From Agrocybe praecox (Eukaryota > Basidiomycota > Agaricomycetes > Agaricales > Agrocybaceae), in the NCBI GenBank assembly GCA_964017145.1, contig OZ024845.1, forward strand, positions 434,001 through 498,000: DNA of 64,000 bases. Direction: 5' to 3'. The notes beneath the pieces are model-generated. The model worked only from the letters and a program-made list of their open reading frames with translations, ran no database searches and was not told where the DNA came from. The position numbers were made by a program, and so were the translations under genes. This document shows, piece by piece, positions 10,170 through 19,127 of the stretch; within the stretch, counting starts at the first letter, position 1, and every line of letters begins with the position of its first letter.

Positions 10170-11560
10170 GTGACCGCGCCTTCATGTTCTCTGGTTCGAA
10201 TCGAGAATTAGAAAGCTACTAATTTGATTGACATTGTGATCGAATTTCACTTTTGCGTGATGTTACATGGTATTAACGTGTGTAGGATGGGATTTACAAT
10301 AAGTTAGGGCCCGACGAAGAAAGGAGAAGAGGATGACTAGTGTATGGCGAACGTACGAGTATATCGTGAGTGTGTTAAGGTTGGCACGAGGTGGCATATG
10401 AGATACAAGAGGTGTTCATCTGACTGAAGTCGGCAAGCGATGGATATAATTTCGTGGTTTGGTAGTCGTGGTACATGTTGAACGTTGATGTTAGGTTCTT
10501 CGTGGATTTATCCCCTGCCCTATGAGACGGAAATAGGTGCAGGGATAGGAGCAGCCGAAGACATCCTCCAGCTGTCCTTGGCGTTCATAACGCGCGCTGC
10601 GTTCCTTGAAAGACGGAGCATCTGCCGAGATGGATGCTTTGGTGTGGATGAGAAACGCGTGCGACGGGGTGGATTCCTTGAGGTCGTCGTCGTGGATTGT
10701 GGGGACGTCGTTGTCATAGGTGTGATAGGAGCGACGGCTGCCGGTGACAATGTTGTTGTTGTGGATGCAGATGATGTGGCAAGGCCACCAAAAGCACTTC
10801 TGATCTTCGATGTCGGCCCTTCCCTCATTCCCCTAAATTCCAACCCCTTCCTGATCTTCCGGCTCAAAAGCACCATGTCGGCTACTTCAGGCTCTAGTGA
10901 CGCGATGATTTGGTATTTGACCTTATCGTTGTATGCTTGCGCCGTAGGGCGGAGGGAGAGGAGAGTGGACAGGCCGTGTGTGTATGGTAAGGGATGAGAA
11001 ATTTGGGTTGATGGAGCTTCGAAGGGAACTGTATGGTCAATTAGGGTGAGTATTGTGAGAGTTGAGTACGCAGAAGGGGAAAGACTTACGCGCTCGTGAA
11101 GCCGTTGAAGGGGGGCGCCTGTGTACGGGGACGTAGACGCCCGCAGACCTCGGAGAGGACGAGGACGATGATGATCCCATGGTGACGCTCGAGGTCAGTG
11201 AGGAAGCCAGAGCAGACGCACTGGTGGACTTAGAGGAGCGGGGGATGGCAATTGGAGAAGACATATGTGTGTTTCAGAGACCTCGAAGTCGAGTCAAGTT
11301 ATGTTGGGGACGGAAGGAGGTTATCCAAGAAAGGATATGGGCCATCCTTCGATAGGGAGAGGGCGTACTTATACATTGTTACTATGACGGCGGCAGTGCA
11401 TTGAATGAGTCATGTCATAAAACGAGAAGGACACGTTTGAGTCTCCCCAGACAGATGCAAGAAGCTGCTAGAAGGTCCGATGGATAAGAAAGACGGGACG
11501 CCAAAGCACAGCACGGATCCAGAATGTCGTGGAATCATCGTTATGTAAGCGCTAAGTAAT
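10170..11560 (-). repeat. Segmental duplication, inverted relative to 27042-28450
   Basis: The family gene, about 350 bp of its 3' flank and about 300 bp of its 5' flank recur in opposite orientation at 27042-28450. Shared flank landmarks include GGGCCCGACGAAGAAAGGAGAAG downstream and the GCACGGATCCAGAA / AAACGAGAAGGACACG blocks upstream. Confidence 0.85.
10520..11264 (-). CDS. Conserved hypothetical protein of a local six-copy family (copy A)
   Basis: Two exons, 11264-11090 and 11028-10520, with a 61-bp GTAAGT...CAG intron that has a CTAAT branch site. The product is 227 residues. The N-terminus is Ser/Thr-rich and ends in GVYVPVHRR. After the intron comes a conserved core, STLLSLRPTAQAYNDKVKYQI then EVADMVLLSRKIRKGLEFRGMRE, followed by a Thr/Ser-rich tail with PRRTR and MLRLSRNAARVMN. 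No known domain is recognised. The YVPVHRR element resembles the short YVPPHxR-type motif in the disordered N-terminus of Ded1/DDX3, but this is weak. Exon lengths (second exon 509 nt) and intron length match copy C exactly, so both appear intact. Function unknown. Confidence 0.72.
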
Positions 11561-11564
11561 ATTG

Positions 11565-12590
11565 TTTGTCTTGGCCTCGGCATTACACAGCCGCTCGGAG
11601 CCCGGGATCCGAATACCCGTCTGGGGATAACGTTGGAATTCATAATCGTGGTTATACACCTTTGACGTCTTTCTTTCTCTTGATCATCCGCCGGTATGGT
11701 GATTGTCAGCGCCGCTATTTTGGAGCCTCGCGATGGCATTAGGACAAAATCATTGGGTCAGAGTAGGTCAGTGTGCTTGATACTATTTCTTCCTTAGGAT
11801 GGATCGTCAGTGATGAGTATAATATAAGTGAATACGCAAAGATGTGACCTACTTTTACATGAACGAAGATTAAATTTACAGACGTGATAAATAAGTCCTG
11901 TCTAAAGTCTGAACGTAGGTACGACAGGGAGTAGACAAACCATACATTGTAACTCAATACATGAATGAGTAGGTTGCAAATTTGTATACCCAGTACACAT
12001 CGGGAACTTGCGTGACTCGGAAATGAAAAGCAAGCATAAAACTATTTAGTAGTTAGAGCGCAAAGTAGGAAGTTTGGAAGTAGGGATCTCGTAATTAAGT
12101 TTCTCTCTGGTATTATTAAGCCCATATAGTCGGATTCTCGGCTAGACAATTGATCTTCCATGTACAAAGAGGGTTGTTATAAGCTACCACTGAACCCGAA
12201 TGAAAACTCATGAGCCCGTAAGCTTAGGTTGGTCACGGATATTTAATCGATCTTGGAAAGGTGGAGCATTGGGCAGAGTGGAGATAGTGTATGTGCACTT
12301 TGAAGCAATCTTATTAATTCCCACACTTTTGTCTTTTGGTCGACTCATCACTCACAAACTGTGAGTAATTTCTACAAACATGTGTACATCCTTGAGTTAT
12401 TAAATGCACATGTTGTTTGCACGAGGCATACTATTCTGTAATTACTTTGAATCGGTTGGCGTGCAGGAACCTATATAAGAAGGTAGGATGGAGGATCGTA
12501 GATATTGGAGCGCCTCTCTTTTCTGTTACTGCTTTCTTCTTCTCTCGGGACTTTCTTGTGACTAGCTCAAATAGCTATAGCGACTCAAAA
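11565..12590. other. No gene recognised; upstream region of the dioxygenase gene
   Basis: AT-rich sequence with only short unsupported frames. A TATATAA box near 12473 lies about 115 nt before the ATG at 12591 and is a plausible core promoter for the split dioxygenase gene. Confidence 0.45.
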
Positions 12591-12705
12591 ATGGCACATA
12601 AAAGCAAAAAAGGTCAAGTGACAGCTTCTGAACGAGGCGTCGCATCATGGAAGAACCATCTCGACAACGTGAACGAAGCACTTGTCAACTTGCACAAGCT
12701 ACCGT

Positions 12706-12878
12706 TGGAGCAGTCCAATCTGGCTCGCACAGTGGAAGTCTCGTCAGAAGGTGTTCTATTATTGGTGACCAGCGTGCACTGCTGACCGTCACCGGCGATT
12801 ACCGCAACTAGTTCCTAATCTGTATCTAATCCGTAATGCTATCTAATCCAGTACCGCGTGGCAGGTTGCACTGCCACA
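12706..12878 (-). repeat. 3' LTR (173 bp)
   Basis: Identical by eye to 18955-19127. In element orientation it starts TGTGGCAGTGCAACC and ends GACTGCTCCA. Confidence 0.95.
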
Positions 12879-12882
12879 TGTG

Positions 12883-12893
12883 CCCCCCCTTTT
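12883..12893 (-). promoter_or_regulatory. Polypurine tract
   Basis: AAAAGGGGGGG on the minus strand, four nt before the 3' LTR; the expected primer for plus-strand DNA synthesis. Confidence 0.75.
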
Positions 12894-12922
12894 ACTTAGC
12901 AACGCCCTCGTTGCATACCCCT

Positions 12923-15900
12923 CTAGCAGTCCCTTCCTCTAGCAGTCCTTTCCTCAGGTGTACTACCATCTTCGTGATCTTCCTGGGCATCGTACCATAC
13001 GTCCTCTTCAACCTCCGAGTCCACACTAACTTGGTTCTCATCCTGTGAGTTTTCCGGGCTAGATTCCTTATCTTTGCCCTCTTGCTGACCATCTATGTCA
13101 CTTCCTTCCTCATCTCTTGCCACTCTATCTGCGTGTCCCTCTCTCTGGCGCCACTCCTCTTCAATTGCTTTCTGTGTACTCTCAAGCTCCGTGCCGGCAC
13201 GGGGAATAAACTGCCGCAGCCGCCGGGAACTGAAGTTGCCCCCAATAGGCAGACCTTCCAATGTTTGAAGTTTGTAGGAATTTTGGTTGCGGCTGACGAC
13301 ACGTCTCGGGGCAGAGAATTTCGGTAAGAGCTTCCTGTCTGTTGTAAATGTGTAATCTAAGTCGCTCCTGTACACTTGCACTAGGTCGCCTGCTTTGAAC
13401 GTGACTTCCCGCGGTGGGCTGGCAAGGACTTTCTTATCGAATGCAGCCTTACGACGGAGGCTGTGATCCACCATTTGCGCATAGCCGTCAAATCGTTGCT
13501 GGTTTACATAGGCAAGCTGCACCTCCACTTCGTCGAGCGTGGGTTCAGATATGATTTCGGCTAGTGGTGTCGGTTTTGTGTTAATAACAAGACCCAGGAT
13601 TAATTCGTTCGGCGAGTATTTCAGATTTGGCAGGATTCGGTTATTGATGTACCTTATTGCAGCATCTAGGTGGTCTGGCCAATTTGCCGGGACGTCCATG
13701 GCATTGTATTCGTCCTCACCTAAATCTGGAGCACACATACGTTTCAAACGATCCAGTAGGATTTTGTTCATGCCTTCAAGGAGGCCGTTGACCCATGGTG
13801 AGTATGCTGGGCATATCTGTAGCGTTGTTCCTCGCTTCTCACATTCTTCACGCAGCTCTCGATTGTCAAATTCTGGACCGCCATCGACCATGAGTGTTTC
13901 GGAGGGTGTAAACATGTCACATATGTCGCCGTAACTCTTCTTGGATGATTTACCTGTAGCTGCTGACTTGAGTTTTGTTACCCACAGACGTTGTGAGTAC
14001 AGATCCATCCACATTGATAGTTTAACAAAGCCGCCTTTTCCTTTAGGCATTGACAGTGTATCGGCGACCATGAGTTCAAAGGGGTGTCGCCTTGTGATTG
14101 GTTCGAGAAGGGAATGAAGGTGCGTCGAACCGAAGCTTTTACATTTCCCGCAGTTCATGATGGCTTCCGTGATGGACTTGTCGAGGTGTGGACTGGTGAT
14201 CGTATCCATCAGTATTGCCTTGATGTTGTCGCGATGGAAGTGTCCATTGTTCCGGTGGATTTCGTATGCTAGTGTCCTTGTTTCCTCCTGTGTAACACAT
14301 TCTATCCTTGGCCTTGCTCTCACTGACCCATCTCCAACTTTCCACAGCCGTCCTCCTTCTATCAGGTACCCTTCTGCCTTATGTTTTGCCCTCTTCCTTG
14401 TACGTAAGCTCTTGCCATGGTCCAACTCGAGTATTGAATCAATTATTTCTAGAAACACCTTCTCTTTTGCGAACCGATTTCTTAATGCCATGTAAATGGA
14501 TTCTGTGTGTGATGTTTCTATCTGAAAAACATCATTGGTCAGTCCCATACGTGCCTCCCAATCTTCGCTAACGGTCCACTCGTGTCCGTCACCATCTTCG
14601 TGTGGTAAGTTTACGAACATTCGGCTTAGGCCGTCAGCCACTAGGTTGAGTTTTCCGGGTCGGTGTCTGACGTCCACTATGTTGTAGGCTAGTACTGCGT
14701 CTCTCCAGCGAGCGTGAGTTGAGTTCAGTGTTGAGCTAAGGAGGTGGTCCCGAAGAGCCTGACAATCCGTTTCTAGTTCGATTGGATAACCCCATATTGT
14801 GTCGCCGAATTTATCGAGGGTATATTTCAGTGCAGCAAATTCTAGGATAAACGGTTTGTACTTCTCTTCGGTAGCTGAAGTTCGTTTTGAAATAAAAGCA
14901 ATAGGGTGCATCGCTATCTTTTCGGTGCCATTCGGAAGAACTGTTGTAAACCTTTGTGTCAGCATACCCGCAAATCCATATTTGCAACCATCTGTGGTTA
15001 CGACGAAAGGAGTGCCGTCAAACTTTGGCCCCTTCAGGACTGGTTCACTTGTGAGTGCTACCTTCAGACGAAGAAATGCTTTGTTATGTTGTTCGTTCCA
15101 GAGGCTGGCTAATGAATATCCTTTCATAGCCCGATTACAGGCTGCTTTACCCTTCAGTTTCGGAAGTTCGAGGTTCCGAACTAGGTCTGTTAACGGCTGA
15201 GCCATGGTGGAATATCCTTTCACCAGTGTTCGAAAATAGCCTGCTAGACCGAGGAAAGAGCCTAAGTTCTGTAAGTCAGCAGGTGTTTTCCAGTCGACGA
15301 TTGCCGTTAATTTTGTTAAGTCAGGTTTAATTCCATCTGGTCCTATGCGAGCTCCAGCAAACGTAGCTTCTGTCATAAAGAACCTTGATTTAGATGCCGA
15401 GAGGGATAATCCAGTTTCGCGTGTCCGTTGAAGTAATTGTCGTGTATTAGCAAGGAATTCGTCGAAATGATCACCTGCCATGCCACCGTCATCAACGAAC
15501 AGTTCAATTAGGGTGCCAACCAGATCGCCTAGTGCCCGTGCTGTCATTTCGGAGAAGGTTGATGGAGCACCGGTCAAACCGAAGGGCATGCGTTTATAGG
15601 AGAAGTATCCACGTCCCTCGACATAGAAGCATACATAGGGCCTGTCTTCGGGTTTGATTTCACATGCATAGAAACCGTTTGCAAAGTCGAACACAGTAAC
15701 CCAACGATGTCCACTCAATGATTGCTGTTTCGGACGAATATCACCCTGCGGCATTGGTGGTACCTTTGTGACTTTGTTCAGTTCTGCGAAGTCTTGGCAG
15801 ACTCGCCATTTTGTTTGAGCTTCCGTATGACATTGATCAGCTGCTGTTTCTTCGCGGGGCGGTAATTCTTCGAACGCTGCTGGTAAACCTGCAGCGATGC

Positions 15901-17236
15901 ATTGGTCATTGACGCGGTGTTTCAGAGAGTCTATGGTAAGCCCTTCTCCTTCATGTGCCTTCTTGGCTAATGTAGTTGCCCCGCAGCATTTCACATCTTG
16001 ATGGGCAATTGGGGTGATGATGTCAGCTGCGAGCATTTTGTCAATCACGTCGTTGAAGAATTCGCGTTGCGGTGGACTTTGTGGTCGTTGATTGACTTTT
16101 GTTCGAAATACTGTATCTCGAGGTATGTCCAAACGATGTGCTGCACCTTGAACTGGAGTAACCTCGCTCATTGAAAGAGCGAAGCAGTCTGCATATTCAG
16201 CTATAAGATTCTGCACCACAATTTTCTGTTCAGGCGAGAGGTCTTCGCCAATTGTTACTTCTCCAAGGATCGTTGCAACTCGTGCTGGGTTATAGGGCTC
16301 AGTTTTACGTGTTAAAAGTGTTGGTTCGAAGGCTTTTGACACATCTGGCTGTGCGAAGCCTGGATGGTCAGAGCTGTTTCCGGCTGCTTTGTCCAGTATC
16401 CAGATATTGCGCCAGTTCTCCTCGGGTGCCTGCGAAGAAATTTCTGGGCTAGGGTTATTACTGGGTAAGGGTTTGTCAATTATTTGTTCGTCTGAACTCT
16501 CATGAATAACAGGTAAAACTTCCCTCGAGGGGGATCGCAAATCCCCCAAGAAGTTTGTGCGCTGCTTGATGTCAATCGTAAGATTTGCGAGAAGGTGGCC
16601 AGCTATTCCTGACCTCTTCGAAAATTGATTTTGCAGGGTGATGTGGGTATTTTCGCTGTTTGGAATGGAGATTGTGTCATTACCATAGTCATGTACCGCT
16701 TTCATAGTTTCGAGAAGGGGTTTTCCGACTAGTACCGCCCATGCTTTGTTACTGCCAAAAACTTCGAAACCTCCTTCGAAGGTAGTTCCTTTTATTGTGA
16801 CTTTTCCATGCCATATGCCTCGAGACGGTACAAGACGACCATCCGCCATTCGTAGTACCATTTGGGATGGTTCCAGGTCTGAGAGGCGAGTCTTTGAAAG
16901 TTCAAACATTTGATCATCGATGGCATTAACCATAGCACCGTCATCGAAGACGGCTCGAAATCTGACATTTTCTCCTTTTGGTCCAGCTAGTTCCATATCA
17001 TGCACAAACGGTACGCTCTCTTTCTTCCTTCCATCTCCTTCTCTTATGCTGCCAACATTATAAAGGTCCGAAACAAAAAATTGTTTATTATCCGACACAA
17101 AATACATGGTTCGAGTATCTGGGATGACGTTATTGACTGCGGCCATATTTCCCTCTCCCTTTCGCGAATGATACTGTTTGTTGGCAGGCCTATTGCTGTT
17201 CCCAAGCAGCGGCTCAGCCTGCCTGGGAACATCCAC
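12923..17236 (-). CDS. Pol polyprotein: protease, reverse transcriptase, RNase H, integrase
   Basis: The 1437-residue frame is open upstream to 17308, so it is probably made as a Gag-Pol fusion by -1 frameshifting, not from its own start (the nominal first codon at 17236 is GTG). Retropepsin-like segment with FDDGAMVNAID (residues 97-107; DDG instead of DSG/DTG). Reverse transcriptase with RVCQDFAELNK, FDFANGFYACEI and FVDDGGMAGD (near 580). RNase H with TTDGCKYGFAG (near 745). Integrase core with Asp in VADTLS (near 1057), Asp in MVDGGPEFDN (near 1117) and Glu in NGLLEGMNK (near 1150). The tail is acidic (DEEGSDIDGQQ...). No stop or frameshift was seen within the frame. Confidence 0.95.
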   Translation of the reverse strand: MDVPRQAEPLLGNSNRPANKQYHSRKGEGNMAAVNNVIPDTRTMYFVSDNKQFFVSDLYNVGSIREGDGRKKESVPFVHDMELAGPKGENVRFRAVFDDGAMVNAIDDQMFELSKTRLSDLEPSQMVLRMADGRLVPSRGIWHGKVTIKGTTFEGGFEVFGSNKAWAVLVGKPLLETMKAVHDYGNDTISIPNSENTHITLQNQFSKRSGIAGHLLANLTIDIKQRTNFLGDLRSPSREVLPVIHESSDEQIIDKPLPSNNPSPEISSQAPEENWRNIWILDKAAGNSSDHPGFAQPDVSKAFEPTLLTRKTEPYNPARVATILGEVTIGEDLSPEQKIVVQNLIAEYADCFALSMSEVTPVQGAAHRLDIPRDTVFRTKVNQRPQSPPQREFFNDVIDKMLAADIITPIAHQDVKCCGATTLAKKAHEGEGLTIDSLKHRVNDQCIAAGLPAAFEELPPREETAADQCHTEAQTKWRVCQDFAELNKVTKVPPMPQGDIRPKQQSLSGHRWVTVFDFANGFYACEIKPEDRPYVCFYVEGRGYFSYKRMPFGLTGAPSTFSEMTARALGDLVGTLIELFVDDGGMAGDHFDEFLANTRQLLQRTRETGLSLSASKSRFFMTEATFAGARIGPDGIKPDLTKLTAIVDWKTPADLQNLGSFLGLAGYFRTLVKGYSTMAQPLTDLVRNLELPKLKGKAACNRAMKGYSLASLWNEQHNKAFLRLKVALTSEPVLKGPKFDGTPFVVTTDGCKYGFAGMLTQRFTTVLPNGTEKIAMHPIAFISKRTSATEEKYKPFILEFAALKYTLDKFGDTIWGYPIELETDCQALRDHLLSSTLNSTHARWRDAVLAYNIVDVRHRPGKLNLVADGLSRMFVNLPHEDGDGHEWTVSEDWEARMGLTNDVFQIETSHTESIYMALRNRFAKEKVFLEIIDSILELDHGKSLRTRKRAKHKAEGYLIEGGRLWKVGDGSVRARPRIECVTQEETRTLAYEIHRNNGHFHRDNIKAILMDTITSPHLDKSITEAIMNCGKCKSFGSTHLHSLLEPITRRHPFELMVADTLSMPKGKGGFVKLSMWMDLYSQRLWVTKLKSAATGKSSKKSYGDICDMFTPSETLMVDGGPEFDNRELREECEKRGTTLQICPAYSPWVNGLLEGMNKILLDRLKRMCAPDLGEDEYNAMDVPANWPDHLDAAIRYINNRILPNLKYSPNELILGLVINTKPTPLAEIISEPTLDEVEVQLAYVNQQRFDGYAQMVDHSLRRKAAFDKKVLASPPREVTFKAGDLVQVYRSDLDYTFTTDRKLLPKFSAPRRVVSRNQNSYKLQTLEGLPIGGNFSSRRLRQFIPRAGTELESTQKAIEEEWRQREGHADRVARDEEGSDIDGQQEGKDKESSPENSQDENQVSVDSEVEEDVWYDAQEDHEDGSTPEERTARGRDC

Positions 17237-17256
17237 ACATCTCTTCTGCTGCTCCT

Positions 17257-17308
17257 GGGTCGCCGACGAAGCATGGAGCTTTACGTCGACGACCCTTCCC
17301 CATTTCCC
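17257..17308 (-). promoter_or_regulatory. Predicted -1 programmed ribosomal frameshift signal between gag and pol
   Basis: In the gag frame the minus strand reads CAG GGA AAT, so G GGA AAT (17308-17302) is a perfect X XXY YYZ slippery heptamer. After a 6-nt spacer comes a hairpin with a 12-bp stem: GGGTCGTCGACG (17295-17284) pairs with CGTCGGCGACCC (17268-17257), with one G-U pair and a 15-nt loop. Four extra pairs (AAGC/GCTT) can form in the loop. The gag stop codon (17283-17281) lies in that loop. After slipping, the -1 frame is open without a stop into pol. Spacing and architecture match known retroviral signals. Confidence 0.85.
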
Positions 17309-19041
17309 TGGTTGATTAGATTGTAAAGGTGGTCGAGATCATCTGGGTCGTAAGTTTGCACATTTGTATCCTCTATGCTGACTACATTGACATTGGCTGG
17401 AACTGTAGCTGCTTGCTCGGCACGACGACGGATGGTTTGTGCAATGGATCGCCATTTATTTTCGAATGTTGGGACTCGAGATTTGGTGCACGGAGAGCGT
17501 TGATGGGATGGGTAGCCACAGATCCAGCACTCTCCAGATGCGACTGGTGCTGTTCCTGGAGTGAGAGGATATGGCCGAAACTCACTGGGTCCGCTTTGTC
17601 CATGGGCTACATGCCACTCCGTAATCTGCGTGTTGTATTTAGAATGGCCGTCGGCTGTGTTAGGATGCATAGGTAGGGCCTTTCGAAGAACGTCAGCGAG
17701 ACGCTCGTGGGGTGGTCTGTCGGTATAGGTGTTGGGTGTGGTGCTGCGAGATCGTTGAGGTTGGTAAGGTGTATACTGGCGTTGGGTGGGTTTTAGATTG
17801 ATATTCTGAAAGGCGGCACTGAGAGCTTTATTGGGTGCTTCTGGGGTAGGTATAATCCTTCGTGTACGATCGCGTTCTTCCTCTATTTGATCCAACAGTT
17901 CCTCGAGTGTAATTCCCCTGACATTGTTGCATAGTTCCGTCCATGTCATGGACTTCAGCCCGATCAATTTGATGATTGCCCGAGGCAGGTTCTTCCGAAT
18001 GCCTGGAATGAGTAGGTTTCCTGTATCAGGGATGTCTTTCGCAAGTCTCTCCACTTTGTCCGCCCATACAATATGAGTCAATTCTTCCTCCCCTCCTTTG
18101 GTAGCTGCTACTCGTTTTCCCAGATCCTCGGGTTTCAGAATTGCGGCGTCTAGAAGTGCTTGTTTCTCCGCCGTAGTCTTTGCAATAATCGGTTTGAGAG
18201 GCCAGCGAACCAAGAAGGCAGCTTGTACGGCACTAAAGGTTGCTTGGTCTGCCCCAGTTAGAGTGGTCCACCATTCGTCTGCTGGTGATTTTGCTTTGAG
18301 GGAAAGCTTCAAGAAGCGGACCTTCTCGGCCTCGGACATTGATGATCTGAGCATAATAATCTTCTCTAAGCGGTTCATGAAGTCCTGAGGGTCTTCGTCA
18401 TCTGCTTTTCCAGTAAATGAAATATTGGCTATATCGGCCATATCAATATCAAAATTGTCGAGAAGGTTAATATGCTGTGGGATTGACAGTTGTGGGATTG
18501 ACAGTTGTGGGATTGACAGTTCCAATGTCGGAGGTACCAGTGGGGCTAGAGGTAGTGGTGAAGGTGAAGTGAATACTGCCGGAGACCACGTCCAGGGTGT
18601 GTTGGGTGGTGATGATGTCAAGGTTGATTCAGAGTCGTCTGTTGATGATCTGTTTGGGCTTTGGGCAGGTGAGTTATCTGTTGTAATGGGAAGGTAACGG
18701 GCGTCTGCGTCTCTTTCCAGATCCGCTAACGGCCTGCGTGGTGCGAGGCGTGGCCAAGATGAATTGATCTGAATTGTGAAAATTATGGCGGACAGTCTTT
18801 TGGCAGTGGTGCGGAGTCTGTTCAGGGGGGAAAAGGTATGTTTCGGGTTTCTGGTGGGTTCAGGTGTAGTCGCACGTTTATCAGTGAATCGAAACATCGT
18901 AATCAATGTATTTTTAAAATAAAAGAAGGTCGGAATGTCTCTGTTGTCACCAGATGGAGCAGTCCAATCTGGCTCGCACAGTGGAAGTCTCGTCAGAAGG
19001 TGTTCTATTATTGGTGACCAGCGTGCACTGCTGACCGTCAC
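17281..19041 (-). CDS. Gag protein with zinc knuckle
   Basis: The frame is open from 19041, but that start lies inside the LTR. The better start is the ATG at 18897 (MFRFTDKRATTPEP), just after the primer site, giving about 538 residues. There is a Pro/Ser-rich N-terminus with three tandem SIPQL-type repeats (about 18476-18523), a retrotransposon Gag core with WWTTLTGADQATFSAVQAAF, and a C-terminal CX2CX4HX4C knuckle (CWICGYPSHQRSPC, near residue 455). It ends in GEGSST with its stop inside the frameshift hairpin loop. Confidence 0.9.
   Translation of the reverse strand: MTVSSARWSPIIEHLLTRLPLCEPDWTAPSGDNRDIPTFFYFKNTLITMFRFTDKRATTPEPTRNPKHTFSPLNRLRTTAKRLSAIIFTIQINSSWPRLAPRRPLADLERDADARYLPITTDNSPAQSPNRSSTDDSESTLTSSPPNTPWTWSPAVFTSPSPLPLAPLVPPTLELSIPQLSIPQLSIPQHINLLDNFDIDMADIANISFTGKADDEDPQDFMNRLEKIIMLRSSMSEAEKVRFLKLSLKAKSPADEWWTTLTGADQATFSAVQAAFLVRWPLKPIIAKTTAEKQALLDAAILKPEDLGKRVAATKGGEEELTHIVWADKVERLAKDIPDTGNLLIPGIRKNLPRAIIKLIGLKSMTWTELCNNVRGITLEELLDQIEEERDRTRRIIPTPEAPNKALSAAFQNINLKPTQRQYTPYQPQRSRSTTPNTYTDRPPHERLADVLRKALPMHPNTADGHSKYNTQITEWHVAHGQSGPSEFRPYPLTPGTAPVASGECWICGYPSHQRSPCTKSRVPTFENKWRSIAQTIRRRAEQAATVPANVNVVSIEDTNVQTYDPDDLDHLYNLINQGNGEGSST
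18935..18952 (-). promoter_or_regulatory. Primer-binding site, tRNA type
   Basis: Two nt after the 5' LTR the minus strand reads TGGTGACAACAGAGAC. The TGG start is the complement of a tRNA CCA end. The matching tRNA was not identified. This contrasts with the self-priming site of the chromoviruses. Confidence 0.6.
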
Positions 19042-19127
19042 CGGCGATTACCGCAACTAGTTCCTAATCTGTATCTAATCCGTAATGCTATCTAATCCAG
19101 TACCGCGTGGCAGGTTGCACTGCCACA
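18955..19127 (-). repeat. 5' LTR (173 bp)
   Basis: Pairs with 12706-12878. Followed on the plus strand by CCGT, the target duplication. Confidence 0.95.

Larger units (their letters stand above)
12706..19127 (-). mobile_element. Ty3/Gypsy-type LTR retrotransposon with separate gag and pol frames
   Basis: Two 173-bp LTRs, identical by eye (12706-12878 and 18955-19127), have TG...CA ends in element orientation. They enclose gag (17281-19041) and pol (12923-17236). The insertion is flanked by CCGT (12702-12705 and 19128-19131), a 4-bp target duplication inside the dioxygenase coding exon. A polypurine tract (12883-12893) and a tRNA-type primer site (18935-18952) are present. The lineage differs from the chromovirus in this window: very short LTRs, a -1 gag/pol junction, DDG protease, FVDD reverse transcriptase and no chromodomain seen. 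Identical LTRs indicate a recent insertion. Confidence 0.95.
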
